This document shows positions 1-8,708 of a DNA stretch of 64,000 bases, in pieces. The stretch is taken from IMG/VR virus record IMGVR_UViG_3300042386_001493, positions 22,252 through 86,251 of that record; one strand, 5' to 3'. The notes beneath the pieces are model-generated. The model was not told the origin of the DNA and searched no databases. It saw only the letters and a list, made by a program, of their open reading frames with translations. The DNA comes from a virus. Each line of letters starts with the position of its first letter. The stretch's first letter is position 1. Position numbers and translations under genes: made by a program.

Positions 1-1945
1 ATCTTGTTGCTGCTACGGTTGCATCAATATAGGCTTGACGTAATAATCTAACTGCCGTTGTTTCTACTGCAAATGATTGCGTTAGGCGTGTATGAGCCTG
101 ATTTAAAGATGCCGCTACTGTGGCTGCTTCTAGTTGTTCGCTATTTAAATAACTTGTTTGTTGGGCAAGAAGGTTTGTATTTGTCCCAGCCCTTAAAAAT
201 CCAGAACGCATTGTTATAAATAGTTTTATTATGTTTGCAACACCGTTGGCAAGTAAGCCAAAAGTCATTAATAGCACTGGTCCAATAACTCCAACAAGGG
301 TTGATGCTACAACAATAAACTTCTTAGTGCCCTCACCAAGATTATCAAACTTGTCTAATAGCCTACCAACTACTTGAACAATTGGTGTAACTGCTTCTAA
401 AAATGTTTTTCCTATCGGCGCTATAGCAACCTTAAGTTTTTCTATTGACTCTTTAAAATTAGTTCCAACAGCATCTTCTAAAACACCTAATTCTCGTTCA
501 GATAATATTGCAAGTTCTTCAATTGAAGCCCCCGCAAGATTTAAAACCCTAGCAGCCTGAGTTCCTTCTTTTGTTACGTTTTGAAATAAAGTTGATAGTC
601 TTGAAAATTGAAACTTACCAAATAGTTGTTCAATAGCACGAGCACGGTTTAGAGGATCAAGAGTATCTAATGCCTTAGAAAAATCAATTACTGTGTTTCT
701 TATGTTTCCTTTATTAGTTTCAACAATTGCATTAATGTTTACCCCAAGTTTTCCAAGAAATGCTGCTGCCTTGTCTGATGGATTAATTAAAGAGGCAAGA
801 CCTGATTTAAGGGCGTTAGCACCTTCTGATGCATTAATACCACCTTCTTTCATTGCTGTTAAGAAAAATGCTAGATCTTCAACAGATCCACCAAGTTGTT
901 TTACTACTGGTCCTGCTTTAGGAATTGCTTCTGTTAAATCTTCAATAGATACTACAGTTTGGTTTTCAACTGCGTTAAGAAAATTAATTTTACTTGCTAA
1001 ATCTTCTGCTGCTACACCAAAAGCATTTGTTACTGATATTGTTGTTTCTAATGCTTGTGCTTGCTCTACTCCGCCAAGAACTGCAAGGCGAGTTGCTTGT
1101 GCTACTTGGGCTGTAAGTTCTGCCCCTGTTTTACCCATTGCTGCGGCATTAGCAGCCATTTCCATAGTTTCTGTAACTGCAACACCATATTTTGTAAATT
1201 CTTTGGCAAGTTGTTCTACATCAGCCAAAGCCTTATTGGTCTGGTCAGTTGTTGTAAACATATCTCCATAAACACGTTTAAACCTAATGGCTTGTTTTTC
1301 AAGATCCATAAATGTTTTAGCAGCGGCGGTACCAAAATAAGCAAGGGGAATTGTAAAGCCAACCATAAGTTGACGTCCTGCCCACTGTGTATTCTTACCA
1401 AAATTTAAAAGGTTAGTAGATCCCTGTTTTAATAGTTGATTTAACAATGCTTGTTTTTGTGCTGCTACTGCTAATTTTGTAGAGTAGTCTTTCATGTTTA
1501 AAGTGTTTGGAGTTATTGAAATTGCTTTCATTGCTCCAGAAGCATCACGACCCATCTTGATATACTGGGTCTGCATCTTCTTAACACGCTCTTCGGCCAC
1601 CTTGCCAATTGTGTTAAATTCTTGTTTAAATAATCTGCCAAATGTTTTTGTAGATCCGCCTGCATAACGGAAATACTCACGCATAGAGAGTTTATTTGTC
1701 TCCAGTGCGTGAGTAAATGATTCTGTTGAGGTTCTTACTAACCCCATTTGTGCACGGAATTTACCCGTTGCATTTATTGAATTTAAAAGATTGGTCTGCA
1801 AGCCTTTTTGAGCGGCTGCTGCGGCAGCGCTACTTTTTGCTACAGATGAATGGAAGGTTGCTAATTGACGTTGGAGATTTTTAAGTTCTGCCAGTGCCGC
1901 CGACGTATCAATATGTACGCCAATATTAGCATTTACATCAGCCAT
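1..1945 (-). CDS. Tail tape measure protein (N-terminal part, cut by window edge)
   Basis: The reading frame is open from an ATG at 1945 to position 1, about 648 residues, so the C-terminus lies outside the window. The start is chosen because AGAGGTG lies 7-8 nt upstream and the alternative ATG at 1949 stops within three codons. The N-terminus is alanine-rich and coiled-coil-like. A TP901-type tape-measure core follows, with stretches resembling AMEMAANAAAMG, then hydrophobic segments (IVVASTLVGVIGPVLLMTFG) near the left edge. Tape measure proteins set tail length and help deliver DNA. The position directly after the chaperone genes is the classic order. The family call is strong; the total length is unknown. 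Confidence 0.92.
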   Translation of the reverse strand, partial: MADVNANIGVHIDTSAALAELKNLQRQLATFHSSVAKSSAAAAAAQKGLQTNLLNSINATGKFRAQMGLVRTSTESFTHALETNKLSMREYFRYAGGSTKTFGRLFKQEFNTIGKVAEERVKKMQTQYIKMGRDASGAMKAISITPNTLNMKDYSTKLAVAAQKQALLNQLLKQGSTNLLNFGKNTQWAGRQLMVGFTIPLAYFGTAAAKTFMDLEKQAIRFKRVYGDMFTTTDQTNKALADVEQLAKEFTKYGVAVTETMEMAANAAAMGKTGAELTAQVAQATRLAVLGGVEQAQALETTISVTNAFGVAAEDLASKINFLNAVENQTVVSIEDLTEAIPKAGPVVKQLGGSVEDLAFFLTAMKEGGINASEGANALKSGLASLINPSDKAAAFLGKLGVNINAIVETNKGNIRNTVIDFSKALDTLDPLNRARAIEQLFGKFQFSRLSTLFQNVTKEGTQAARVLNLAGASIEELAILSERELGVLEDAVGTNFKESIEKLKVAIAPIGKTFLEAVTPIVQVVGRLLDKFDNLGEGTKKFIVVASTLVGVIGPVLLMTFGLLANGVANIIKLFITMRSGFLRAGTNTNLLAQQTSYLNSEQLEAATVAASLNQAHTRLTQSFAVETTAVRLLRQAYIDATVAATR

Positions 1946-1967
1946 TCATTTACACCTCTTTTATTAT

Positions 1968-2300
1968 TTAGTTGTTTGCAAGCACTGTATTTAAAAGAGC
2001 GTTTGCATCTGCTAGTTTAACTCCAGAAGCGGCTTCAATAATTTTATAAACTGTTGGAAGGTCTAAGACCTCTTCTAGTTTACTAATATCTTTAGACAGG
2101 TCTGGATTGTACTGCTCCATAGCAATTTGTACGCACTCAATAAGAAGAGTCATTGACTTATCGTTATCTTCTGCTACCCCTGCTACCTGCTCAAACTTTT
2201 TCATAAATGGACGAAGCAGAGAAATCTTAAGTGAGCGTACCTTAATTTTTGTGCCGTCCATGAGAACAAGTTCTTCACCCTCGTGTACTGTTGTTGCCAT
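1968..2300 (-). CDS. Tail assembly chaperone, short form
   Basis: This 110-residue protein precedes the tape measure gene, where siphoviruses place their tail-assembly chaperones (lambda gpG/GT type). It is clearly paralogous to the N-terminal half of the next gene upstream (2347..3042). Shared features are MATT at the start, DGT followed by LKI, IECV and MPTVYK/LPTVYK near residue 85. It lacks the long C-terminal extension of that gene. An AGGAGG ribosome site (2309..2314) is well placed before the ATG. Chaperones coat the tape measure during tail assembly. The role is inferred from position and paralogy. Confidence 0.8.
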   Translation of the reverse strand: MATTVHEGEELVLMDGTKIKVRSLKISLLRPFMKKFEQVAGVAEDNDKSMTLLIECVQIAMEQYNPDLSKDISKLEEVLDLPTVYKIIEAASGVKLADANALLNTVLANN

Positions 2301-2329
2301 TTGTGTATCCTCCTATATAGGCTATGTCA

Positions 2330-2338
2330 ATTATAGCA
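2330..2338 (-). promoter_or_regulatory. Extended -10 promoter TGCTATAAT
   Basis: TGCTATAAT on the minus strand lies about 30 nt upstream of the short chaperone gene, with AGGAGG between. The same TG(G/C)TATAAT element precedes many leftward genes here. No clear -35 box is seen. Confidence 0.5.
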
Positions 2339-2346
2339 TAGGGAAG

Positions 2347-3042
2347 TTATTTTGTTAGATCTTCGTAATCCAAACCCATACCTATACCAAACCCTGCTTT
2401 CTGTGCATTAGGTCCTTGTAATGCTAAAATATCGTTGCCGTCAACAGTTTTTCCTTTGCTAAAAACTCTTGCTTTCATATCTTCCCATTCCCTTTGACCT
2501 TTATCTTTATTTGATTCTTTGTCTAGGTCTACCCCCTGAATTGCAGCCAAGAATTTTTTTTCTGTATAGTCTAATTCTCTAATTACCTCTAGGGTTGCCA
2601 TTAACTCTGGCATTGATAAAGAAGTTTCTAACTCTTGGTAGTCTTTCCAAATACCGAGCAAAAATACCTCTGCTTCTAGTTTTGCAAGGTCTAGGGTTTC
2701 CCAGGTTTGACCACTACCAATTGCTTGATCCTTTACTGGCTCTTCTAACTTTTTATTAATCTTAATGCCAGCAGCGGCATCTAGTACTTTATATACGGTG
2801 GGCATATCTATACTGTCCTCAACATCCTTAACAGTACCTGAAATTTTAGGATAGTATTGTTTCATACAGATTCTAACACATTCTATTAATATACCAATTG
2901 CGTCATCATCATTTTTTGTGTTTTTAATATTATTAAATGTCAACATGAACTCACGAAGATATTTTATTTTTAATGGTATTATTTCTAATTCTGTCCCATC
3001 AAATAAATAGACTATATCACTTTTATATATTGTAGTTGCCAT
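2347..3042 (-). CDS. Tail assembly chaperone, long form
   Basis: The protein has 231 residues. Residues 1-105 match the short chaperone downstream, and the remaining ~125 residues form an extra, charged, partly helical domain (LDLAKLEAEVFLLGIWKD, then a lysine/glutamate-rich part). This resembles the gpG versus gpGT pair, in which the long form usually arises by ribosomal frameshifting. Here the long and short forms are separate tandem genes. A -10-like TAGAAT lies 8 nt before the ATG. The chaperone call rests on position between tail tube and tape measure and on the paralogy. Confidence 0.75.
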   Translation of the reverse strand: MATTIYKSDIVYLFDGTELEIIPLKIKYLREFMLTFNNIKNTKNDDDAIGILIECVRICMKQYYPKISGTVKDVEDSIDMPTVYKVLDAAAGIKINKKLEEPVKDQAIGSGQTWETLDLAKLEAEVFLLGIWKDYQELETSLSMPELMATLEVIRELDYTEKKFLAAIQGVDLDKESNKDKGQREWEDMKARVFSKGKTVDGNDILALQGPNAQKAGFGIGMGLDYEDLTK

Positions 3043-3069
3043 AGAATTCTATTCTATCACAAACACAAC

Positions 3070-3096
3070 AAAAAACCCACCTCCGAAGAAGTGGGT
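3070..3096 (-). terminator. Rho-independent terminator after tail tube gene
   Basis: Read on the minus strand, a 9-bp stem (ACCCACTTC / GAGGTGGGT, one G-U pair) closes on a UUCG tetraloop and is followed by a run of T. It lies directly downstream of the major tail protein, a highly expressed gene that is often insulated this way. Confidence 0.9.
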
Positions 3097-3118
3097 ATTT
3101 GTTTAATCTGAATTTAGA

Positions 3119-3751
3119 TTATGATTGACCGTATGTGCGATCTACGATTTTACCGTAAGATCCTGATGTATCTTCTGGCAATAAACGGAATGATACTTCA
3201 AACATTGAAGCCTCATCACGCTTTGCTGATACAGTTACGTTTTCAATTGACAAAGCACGGTATGCTGTGTAAACTCTTTCAACATCGGCTGCAGTTGCTG
3301 GGTTTCCAGTTCCTGGGCCAACAGCAACTAATCCTCGCTCCAATGGAACTTCTCCAATGTCGCCAGCAGAAAGATTTAATGTTCTTCCTGTAGATGCTGC
3401 CTTGTTTCCTGAAATTTCGTCATCAGAATACGCTAGAGCAAGAAGCAAGTTTTCTAAAGTTGCTTCGGCAAAGGCTGTTGCAAGATTTACCTGCATACCT
3501 TGCTTAAATAGTCTAGCAACGTCAAGAACCTGATCTACCTGGACTTCACCGAAATCTGGTTGGAACTGTAATTCAAGACCGTTCATTGTATAACCTACGT
3601 TAGTGTAGTCTGCTTCATCTGTAAGTGTATCCTTAAAAGACTCACTTGCATCAAATGTTTCCAGTGTTGCTGGAGTTAAAGTTGTGTCAGCAATAAAAAG
3701 TGCTGCTGCACCAACGATAATGTTGTTCGACGTACCACGGCTATATGGCAT
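3119..3751 (-). CDS. Major tail (tube) protein
   Basis: A 210-residue protein with the composition and size of a siphovirus tail tube subunit: beta-rich, with acidic loops and an RLLPEDTSGSYGKI C-terminal region. AGAGG lies about 8 nt upstream of the ATG. It sits between the tail terminator gene and the chaperones and ends in a strong terminator, as expected for an abundant structural protein. The N-terminus (MPYSRGTSNNIIVGAAALFIAD) resembles actinophage tube proteins. Assignment is mainly by position. Confidence 0.75.
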   Translation of the reverse strand: MPYSRGTSNNIIVGAAALFIADTTLTPATLETFDASESFKDTLTDEADYTNVGYTMNGLELQFQPDFGEVQVDQVLDVARLFKQGMQVNLATAFAEATLENLLLALAYSDDEISGNKAASTGRTLNLSAGDIGEVPLERGLVAVGPGTGNPATAADVERVYTAYRALSIENVTVSAKRDEASMFEVSFRLLPEDTSGSYGKIVDRTYGQS

Positions 3752-3827
3752 GTATTTTACCTCTTTTCATAATAGTAGATATTAAGTTGTATGGCGTTGT
3801 TTCCTCGATACTAATTATATCACCGTT

Positions 3828-4406
3828 TTAAGAATATCGTTTATTTGAACCTTGCACGCTTACCGTATGATAGTCATACTCAATAACTAACTTGTTTAGC
3901 CCCAAGGTTCTAGCAGAAGCCAACTCTACGATATCCCTGCTTTCATCTGCTTGATACACCTTCAAGTTATGAAAAAATACATTTTTAGGGATTACGGCAC
4001 CCGCCTCATCCTCTATATCATTATTTGCTATCCAAAAGTTTAAGGCTTGGGCTGCAACATCTTCTCGATCAAGACATTCTATTATTACCCTAGTTGTATC
4101 AAATAATTTAGAAAGATTAGGGCTATAAATAAAATATATTAACTGTTCTCTTTTATGCTTGTAAAATGGGGTAGGTCTAAATCTCATAAGTCTATCAAAT
4201 ATAATTACGGTAGTATCAGGATTATTTCTAATAAAAGGAATGTCATTATATATACCTTCTACACTGTCAGGTACTTGAGCGGGAAAAAATGGCTGAAATG
4301 GTTCAAGTCCAGTTGGCATTAAATCAAACTCTTGAAGTTCGCTGTGAATAAAAGCGTTAATAAATATTGGGGGAAACCCAGTTTCTTTTGATACTAAAGA
4401 GGTCAT
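3828..4406 (-). CDS. Probable tail terminator protein
   Basis: The protein has 192 residues and is encoded directly between the HK97 gp10-like gene and the tail tube gene, the usual slot of the tail terminator that caps the tube. The sequence has alternating beta and alpha character (IYFIYSPNLSKLFDTTRVIIECL). No catalytic motif is visible. The gap to the upstream gene is 4 nt, which implies co-translation. The function is by position. Confidence 0.55.
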   Translation of the reverse strand: MTSLVSKETGFPPIFINAFIHSELQEFDLMPTGLEPFQPFFPAQVPDSVEGIYNDIPFIRNNPDTTVIIFDRLMRFRPTPFYKHKREQLIYFIYSPNLSKLFDTTRVIIECLDREDVAAQALNFWIANNDIEDEAGAVIPKNVFFHNLKVYQADESRDIVELASARTLGLNKLVIEYDYHTVSVQGSNKRYS

Positions 4407-4410
4407 AATA

Positions 4411-5088
4411 CTATTCTACACCAATCTTTGCATTAACAATCCATCTAAATCCAGTATCTACACCTTTTGACTTGCCTAGTCTTGCCCCAGACTTTATTTG
4501 TTTTTTAAATATTACTGGTTTTTTAATGTAGTCATATATACCGCTAGCACGTAAAAATGATTGTTTAAAATACCTTAAAATAAATTCGTCTATTGTTTTT
4601 TCAAAAGATCCTTGAGCCTGACTTCCTCCAGGATTTCTAACTGTTACAGAATTTTTAGTAAATACAGTTTCACCACCTTCATTAAAAACAAGAACTGGAG
4701 ATTTTACTGGTTTAATGACAACTGGAATTCCTTCTTCCATAATCTTAGCCTTATTATAGAATGGCACATTTGATTCTTTTTTTACACTTCTTGATTGTGT
4801 AAATGTTGAATTAATGCTTAGTCCTAAATTGCTAACAGTATAATTAATGTTAAATAGTCTTGCGCTTGGACTGCCTGTTTGATACCACTCATATACGTGC
4901 TGAAGTGCTGCAGGATTTCCTCTTGCAGAAACATCTACATATTTAGCCATTGCATCTATTGTTTCAATTCCTAAGTTTTTTAAAAAAATTGTTTTACCTT
5001 TTTGAGCACCATCTAAAAAACCAAATGCATATTGGACTATGTTGTTCATTTCTTTATTAAAACTTGCTGTGTTGGTTCTAACTATCAT
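4411..5088 (-). CDS. HK97 gp10-like head-tail / neck protein
   Basis: A 225-residue basic protein whose first ~70 residues (FNKEMNNIVQYAFGFLDGAQKG...) resemble the HK97 gp10 / tail-completion family. The C-terminus ends in a lysine-rich stretch and FRWIVNAKIGVE. Its ATG overlaps the stop of the upstream head-closure gene, so translation is coupled. It probably joins the head-tail interface or tail completion. Family assignment is moderate. Confidence 0.55.
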   Translation of the reverse strand: MIVRTNTASFNKEMNNIVQYAFGFLDGAQKGKTIFLKNLGIETIDAMAKYVDVSARGNPAALQHVYEWYQTGSPSARLFNINYTVSNLGLSINSTFTQSRSVKKESNVPFYNKAKIMEEGIPVVIKPVKSPVLVFNEGGETVFTKNSVTVRNPGGSQAQGSFEKTIDEFILRYFKQSFLRASGIYDYIKKPVIFKKQIKSGARLGKSKGVDTGFRWIVNAKIGVE

Positions 5089-5534
5089 TAGTCTTCTACT
5101 GTTTGATTTTCTGTTCTACGTAATAAAAACTTAAAATATTCTACTGATCCAAAAGGACCAGAAAATGGTTCTACTGTTGCTATCTCATAGATTGTTCCAC
5201 GTCCAGACCTTGACCCTGCTGTTTCTCTATAAATAAGTTCATCGTTAGCATTACGAATATTTGTAATTAAAATGTTTGTAATAGCATTATCTGTTTTATT
5301 TGATGATACCCTAGGATCTGATTTTGTTCTTGCTATTAGTTTATTTTCATGTTGTAGAAATGCTTCTGGTTTGATTTGTTCAGTACCCGCTCCACCTACA
5401 GATGTAGCATTACATATAATTGTTCTATCATAAAACCAAGTTCTGCTTGCTTGTCCGTATTGAGTTTGATTTATTATTGGATAGTATAAATCAGCCTTCA
5501 TTGGATAAAGAAAGTCTGTTGTGCAGTCTTCCAT
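5088..5534 (-). CDS. Probable head closure protein
   Basis: A 148-residue protein between the connector and the gp10-like gene, the slot of head-closure proteins (SPP1 gp16 type), which seal DNA in the head before tail joining. Features are a small beta-barrel-like composition, the motif RTIICNATSVGG and an acidic tail (TENQTVED). Both ends overlap the neighbouring genes by a base or so. No enzyme motif is seen. Confidence 0.5.
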   Translation of the reverse strand: MEDCTTDFLYPMKADLYYPIINQTQYGQASRTWFYDRTIICNATSVGGAGTEQIKPEAFLQHENKLIARTKSDPRVSSNKTDNAITNILITNIRNANDELIYRETAGSRSGRGTIYEIATVEPFSGPFGSVEYFKFLLRRTENQTVED

Positions 5535-6520
5535 TATAATACTCCTGGACGGATGATATTCTCTTTATATTTTTCTAAAATTTTATCTACTAATATATTG
5601 CCAGTGCCTTCTATTAAGCGATCATCATATTGAATTTTATATTGATCAGTGCTAAAACTTTTAACATATCTCTTGTAATAGTCCATTTTGCCACACTTAA
5701 TATCATCAATTAACATTAATGTTGCATCTTGAATATCATAAGGAACAACTTTATATCCAGTCTCTAACAACATAATGTAATCTGCTCCTTCTGGAAATGC
5801 AACTCCAGGAACGACAGTTTGAGTATGTCCACTATCTTCTGTATCAAACATGCTAATAGAATCTGAGTATCCTAATGGAATACGTGCATATCTTCGTTCT
5901 GCCCGATTTATAGAATCAACTGCCTCCATTGGATCTTTAGTAATTGCTGTTTTATCTTTAGTAATTAAAAAAGTATAGTCTAATAACTCTGGTCCGTCTG
6001 CGTTGTCTATATCATAAACTAGTTGTGCATTTTCATATACTTTTAAAATTTTGTGAGTTCTTTTCCAAAGCGGTAAATAATCATTTCCTTGTCCAACAAC
6101 TTCTAAATAAGTTCTATCATAATAAAATCCACCGACAGCAGCATCAATAATTGCTCTTGCTAAATTTTCATAACCTGTATAAAGTGCTATGTCGGTTGCT
6201 GTGCCAGATACGGCTAAAGGTGTTGGATCTACGTATGGTCTCATAATTTCTAAATTATCTTGTACTACAATATCACCACGTACAATGTTTGCTCCAGAAG
6301 ATCCACCATCTTCATAAATTGTTAAAGCATATGATTTATCATATTTAACAAAATCATCATCTAAAGAGTAGGTTATTTTTTTACTAGCATTAGACTCAAT
6401 GGTCTCTTCAATTTCTGTTAATTCTGCAACATTTTCAATAACAATAACATAGTCAGCATTAGCATCTGGAACTGTATAGGTTACAGAAAGTGGATAGGGT
6501 GGAAGACGTAATATTTGCAT
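5534..6520 (-). CDS. Head-tail connector with extra N-terminal domain
   Basis: The protein has 328 residues. The C-terminal ~130 residues (YKVVPYDIQDATLMLIDDIKCGKMDYYKRYV...) look like the helical gp6/gp15-type adaptor that docks on the portal. The first ~190 residues are beta-rich and unlike a minimal connector, suggesting a decorated or fused form. The start follows a 2-nt gap after the upstream gene, in a tight operon. Confidence 0.5.
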   Translation of the reverse strand: MQILRLPPYPLSVTYTVPDANADYVIVIENVAELTEIEETIESNASKKITYSLDDDFVKYDKSYALTIYEDGGSSGANIVRGDIVVQDNLEIMRPYVDPTPLAVSGTATDIALYTGYENLARAIIDAAVGGFYYDRTYLEVVGQGNDYLPLWKRTHKILKVYENAQLVYDIDNADGPELLDYTFLITKDKTAITKDPMEAVDSINRAERRYARIPLGYSDSISMFDTEDSGHTQTVVPGVAFPEGADYIMLLETGYKVVPYDIQDATLMLIDDIKCGKMDYYKRYVKSFSTDQYKIQYDDRLIEGTGNILVDKILEKYKENIIRPGVL

Positions 6521-6522
6521 TT

Positions 6523-6876
6523 TTATTTACCGTAATATGATGCTACCTCTTCAGGTGGTGCAATTCTTACCAACCTGTGGGTTAACCATTTTTCGGATGC
6601 CTCCTTTGAGACTATGTTGTACCCTACCTTAAGAGCACCTAGGTTATCCATGTGTAGGTTTCTTTCTGAGTATAACGCTATTTTGTTTATCATACTTTTT
6701 GCTTTATCTGCTTCTTGAACTTGTTCTTCTGTTTTTTCTGGTGGAATCCAACTAGCCAAGATTTCTAAAATTTCAAGTTTAGTGGTTGATTCAAACAACT
6801 CTATATTATTTTTTTTTGCATATGCCTTTAATGCCATTACAGTTTTAGTCGATAATTCTTCTATTGTTAAACTCAT
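6523..6876 (-). CDS. Small head protein with SAP/HeH-like N-terminus
   Basis: A 117-residue protein. Residues 5-42 (LSTKTVMALKAYAKKNNIEL, then STTKLEILEILASWI) have the helix-extended-loop-helix pattern of SAP/HeH/Rho-N nucleic-acid-binding domains. The rest has no recognised family. It follows the major capsid gene and its terminator and has its own TGGTATAAT and a GGAG ribosome site. It could bind packaged DNA or form part of the neck. Confidence 0.45.
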   Translation of the reverse strand: MSLTIEELSTKTVMALKAYAKKNNIELFESTTKLEILEILASWIPPEKTEEQVQEADKAKSMINKIALYSERNLHMDNLGALKVGYNIVSKEASEKWLTHRLVRIAPPEEVASYYGK

Positions 6877-6898
6877 AATTCTCCTATGCTTATTTGTA

Positions 6899-6907
6899 AT
6901 TATACCA
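6899..6907 (-). promoter_or_regulatory. Extended -10 promoter TGGTATAAT
   Basis: TGGTATAAT on the minus strand lies just after the capsid terminator and about 23 nt before the next ATG. It would restart transcription for the connector genes. Confidence 0.55.
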
Positions 6908-6908
6908 G

Positions 6909-6945
6909 AATAAGAATAAGGCGGGTAGTTTTTACGCTACCCGCC
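6909..6945 (-). terminator. Terminator after major capsid gene
   Basis: A perfect 9-bp stem, GGCGGGTAG / CTACCCGCC, with an 8-nt loop, followed on the minus strand by TTATTCTTATT. It sits 22 bp after the capsid stop codon. Confidence 0.85.
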
Positions 6946-6967
6946 CTAATATTTGATCTTTTAGATC

Positions 6968-8119
6968 TTAGGAATCAGCGCTATCTGAGTCAACATAAGC
7001 GACTGCATCTAGTTCTTCCCATTGGATACCAAAGCGTACAAATACTGTGTACTCAATTGTATCTTTCTTTGGCTTGTATTCACGGTTTACAGTGATGTCT
7101 CTCTGGAAACCCCATACACGGTTCTGAGGGAATGTCAAATCGACATAACCTGCAGGGTAGTAAGGAACTTCTAGAACGTCTACACCAAGTACACGGGTTG
7201 TGCGTGAGTTGCCAGTTGTCTGTGCACCACCATCAAGGAATGCTTGACGATTTGCTTCAGTACTTCCTGGACGGTTAGCAAATGCTTCTGCAACTGCATC
7301 AGCAAGTGTACCGTTGTTACGAACAATACCAGCAAAAGCATCAGTACCTGCGTAGAACTTAAGGTTTGACTTAAGTGCACGATACTTACGAGGCATTGCT
7401 AATAGCAAGCCTTGCATTACTGATGTTGAGTAGTTGTTGTCTGAAACTGTTGCAGCATATTCGTGAGCGTCGTTTCCGACTGTTCCACGAGTTTGCTTAA
7501 CAAAGCCAGGCATGATGGAAAGGAAGGCATCTGCGCCTGATCCTAGACCATTAATTGCAAGGTCTTCAATATCGTTAGCGAATGCATTGGTCATTAAGCG
7601 AACTAAATGATCTTCAAGTGCTCCACCTTCAATATTGTCTTCTAGTGCTTCAGTTGATACTTCCCAATCAAGACGAATCTTTTTGGTAGTTAATTCAACC
7701 TTTGAGAATGTTGCACCAATGTTTGTGTAATCTGGTGCGCCTTGTGCGGCTGCACGGATAACACGCTCTCCAACGTTGACCTTTTCGATCTCCATTGTAT
7801 TGGCACGCATTGTAACTCTACGACCATCTTTAGCGAGAACTGTTGCATCCCACACATAGTCGATGAAGCGACGTGCTTGTTCTGGTGCTAGAATACCACC
7901 TGCTGCGCCTGTTGGGTTTACTGCGTTTGCTCCAGATGTTGATCCGAATGCTGCAGTTGCAGTGTTACCAAGTTGTGATCCTACAGACGCTGCTGCAGAA
8001 TCTAAACCAGTAGCACTACCTACGCCACCAGATACGAATGAGCCTTGAGAGTTAATCTCTGCGCCTGCTCCGCCTGATCCTGGGTAGTTTTTTTCTAGGT
8101 CTTTATTTTGTTCCGACAT
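6968..8119 (-). CDS. Major capsid protein (HK97 fold)
   Basis: The protein has 383 residues. An N-terminal ~95-residue alanine/glycine-rich stretch is followed by a typical capsid core: RRFIDYVWDATVLAKDGRRVTMRANTM, RLDWEVSTEALEDN and a C-terminal P-domain-like section ending in FVRFGIQWEELDAVAYVDS. The start is set at the ATG at 8119, 8 nt after AGGAGG, rather than the GTG three codons earlier that overlaps the ribosome site. It follows the protease/scaffold gene as in many HK97-like modules and is closed by a strong terminator. Confidence 0.9.
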   Translation of the reverse strand: MSEQNKDLEKNYPGSGGAGAEINSQGSFVSGGVGSATGLDSAAASVGSQLGNTATAAFGSTSGANAVNPTGAAGGILAPEQARRFIDYVWDATVLAKDGRRVTMRANTMEIEKVNVGERVIRAAAQGAPDYTNIGATFSKVELTTKKIRLDWEVSTEALEDNIEGGALEDHLVRLMTNAFANDIEDLAINGLGSGADAFLSIMPGFVKQTRGTVGNDAHEYAATVSDNNYSTSVMQGLLLAMPRKYRALKSNLKFYAGTDAFAGIVRNNGTLADAVAEAFANRPGSTEANRQAFLDGGAQTTGNSRTTRVLGVDVLEVPYYPAGYVDLTFPQNRVWGFQRDITVNREYKPKKDTIEYTVFVRFGIQWEELDAVAYVDSDSADS

Positions 8120-8147
8120 TATTTTCACCTCCTAGTGATTTTGTACT

Positions 8148-8708
8148 TTAGTTAAATAGGTCGGTTGATGTGAGGAAACGACCGCCCCATAGGGATTTCT
8201 GAACTTTTGAGGGTTCAAACTGCACGATCTCGCCTAGATCGCCAGACTTGCGGAAAGCGGTGTCTTGTTCTACAAGATCTACTCGCTTACCAAACTCATT
8301 AAAAACTCCCTTTACATTTTTTACTTCATCAGATACGGTCTTAACCTCACCTGATACGGTGTCAAGAGACTTACTCAATGCAACAATTTGCTCGTGAAGA
8401 GACTTAACGGTTGTTGCTAAATCGCCAAAGGCATTTGTAAGAGAATTTTTGATTTCTGTAACTGCCTCAACAATTACTTCATCAGACTTTGCTACAACAG
8501 TTTCAGTTGCAACAACTTCTCCCTCTTCTGTTTTTTCAACAGAAGAATCTGCACTACCATCGCTAGATTTAGCAAGAGCAAGTTCTTCAACTGCTGGTGC
8601 CTCCTCAGCAACTGCAACAGTTTCTTCAACTGCTACTGGCTGTGCCTCTGGAGCGACCTTTACTTCTTCAACTGCAGTGTCAACCACTGCTTCTGTTGTT
8701 TCAGTCAT
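8148..8708 (-). CDS. Nested in-frame scaffold protein start within protease gene
   Basis: An ATG at 8708, in frame with the protease gene (codon 254), is preceded 8 nt upstream by a perfect AGGAGG (8717..8722). It would give a 186-residue protein beginning MTETTEAVVD that contains only the acidic and coiled-coil scaffold part. This is the same logic as lambda C/Nu3, where a scaffold is made from an internal start of the protease gene. The ribosome site also encodes K-E-V in the long protein, so codon constraint alone could explain part of it. Confidence 0.65.
   Translation of the reverse strand: MTETTEAVVDTAVEEVKVAPEAQPVAVEETVAVAEEAPAVEELALAKSSDGSADSSVEKTEEGEVVATETVVAKSDEVIVEAVTEIKNSLTNAFGDLATTVKSLHEQIVALSKSLDTVSGEVKTVSDEVKNVKGVFNEFGKRVDLVEQDTAFRKSGDLGEIVQFEPSKVQKSLWGGRFLTSTDLFN

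Noticed and set aside
693-1271. 192-codon plus-strand frame
   Set aside because: It lies antisense to the tape measure gene, whose codon use explains the open frame; no ribosome site.
2347-3042. Programmed frameshift in the chaperone gene
   Set aside because: The long form is already one continuous frame, and the short form has its own gene with a strong ribosome site.
3121-3393. 90-codon plus-strand frame
   Set aside because: Antisense to the tail tube gene and starts inside its stop region; no support.
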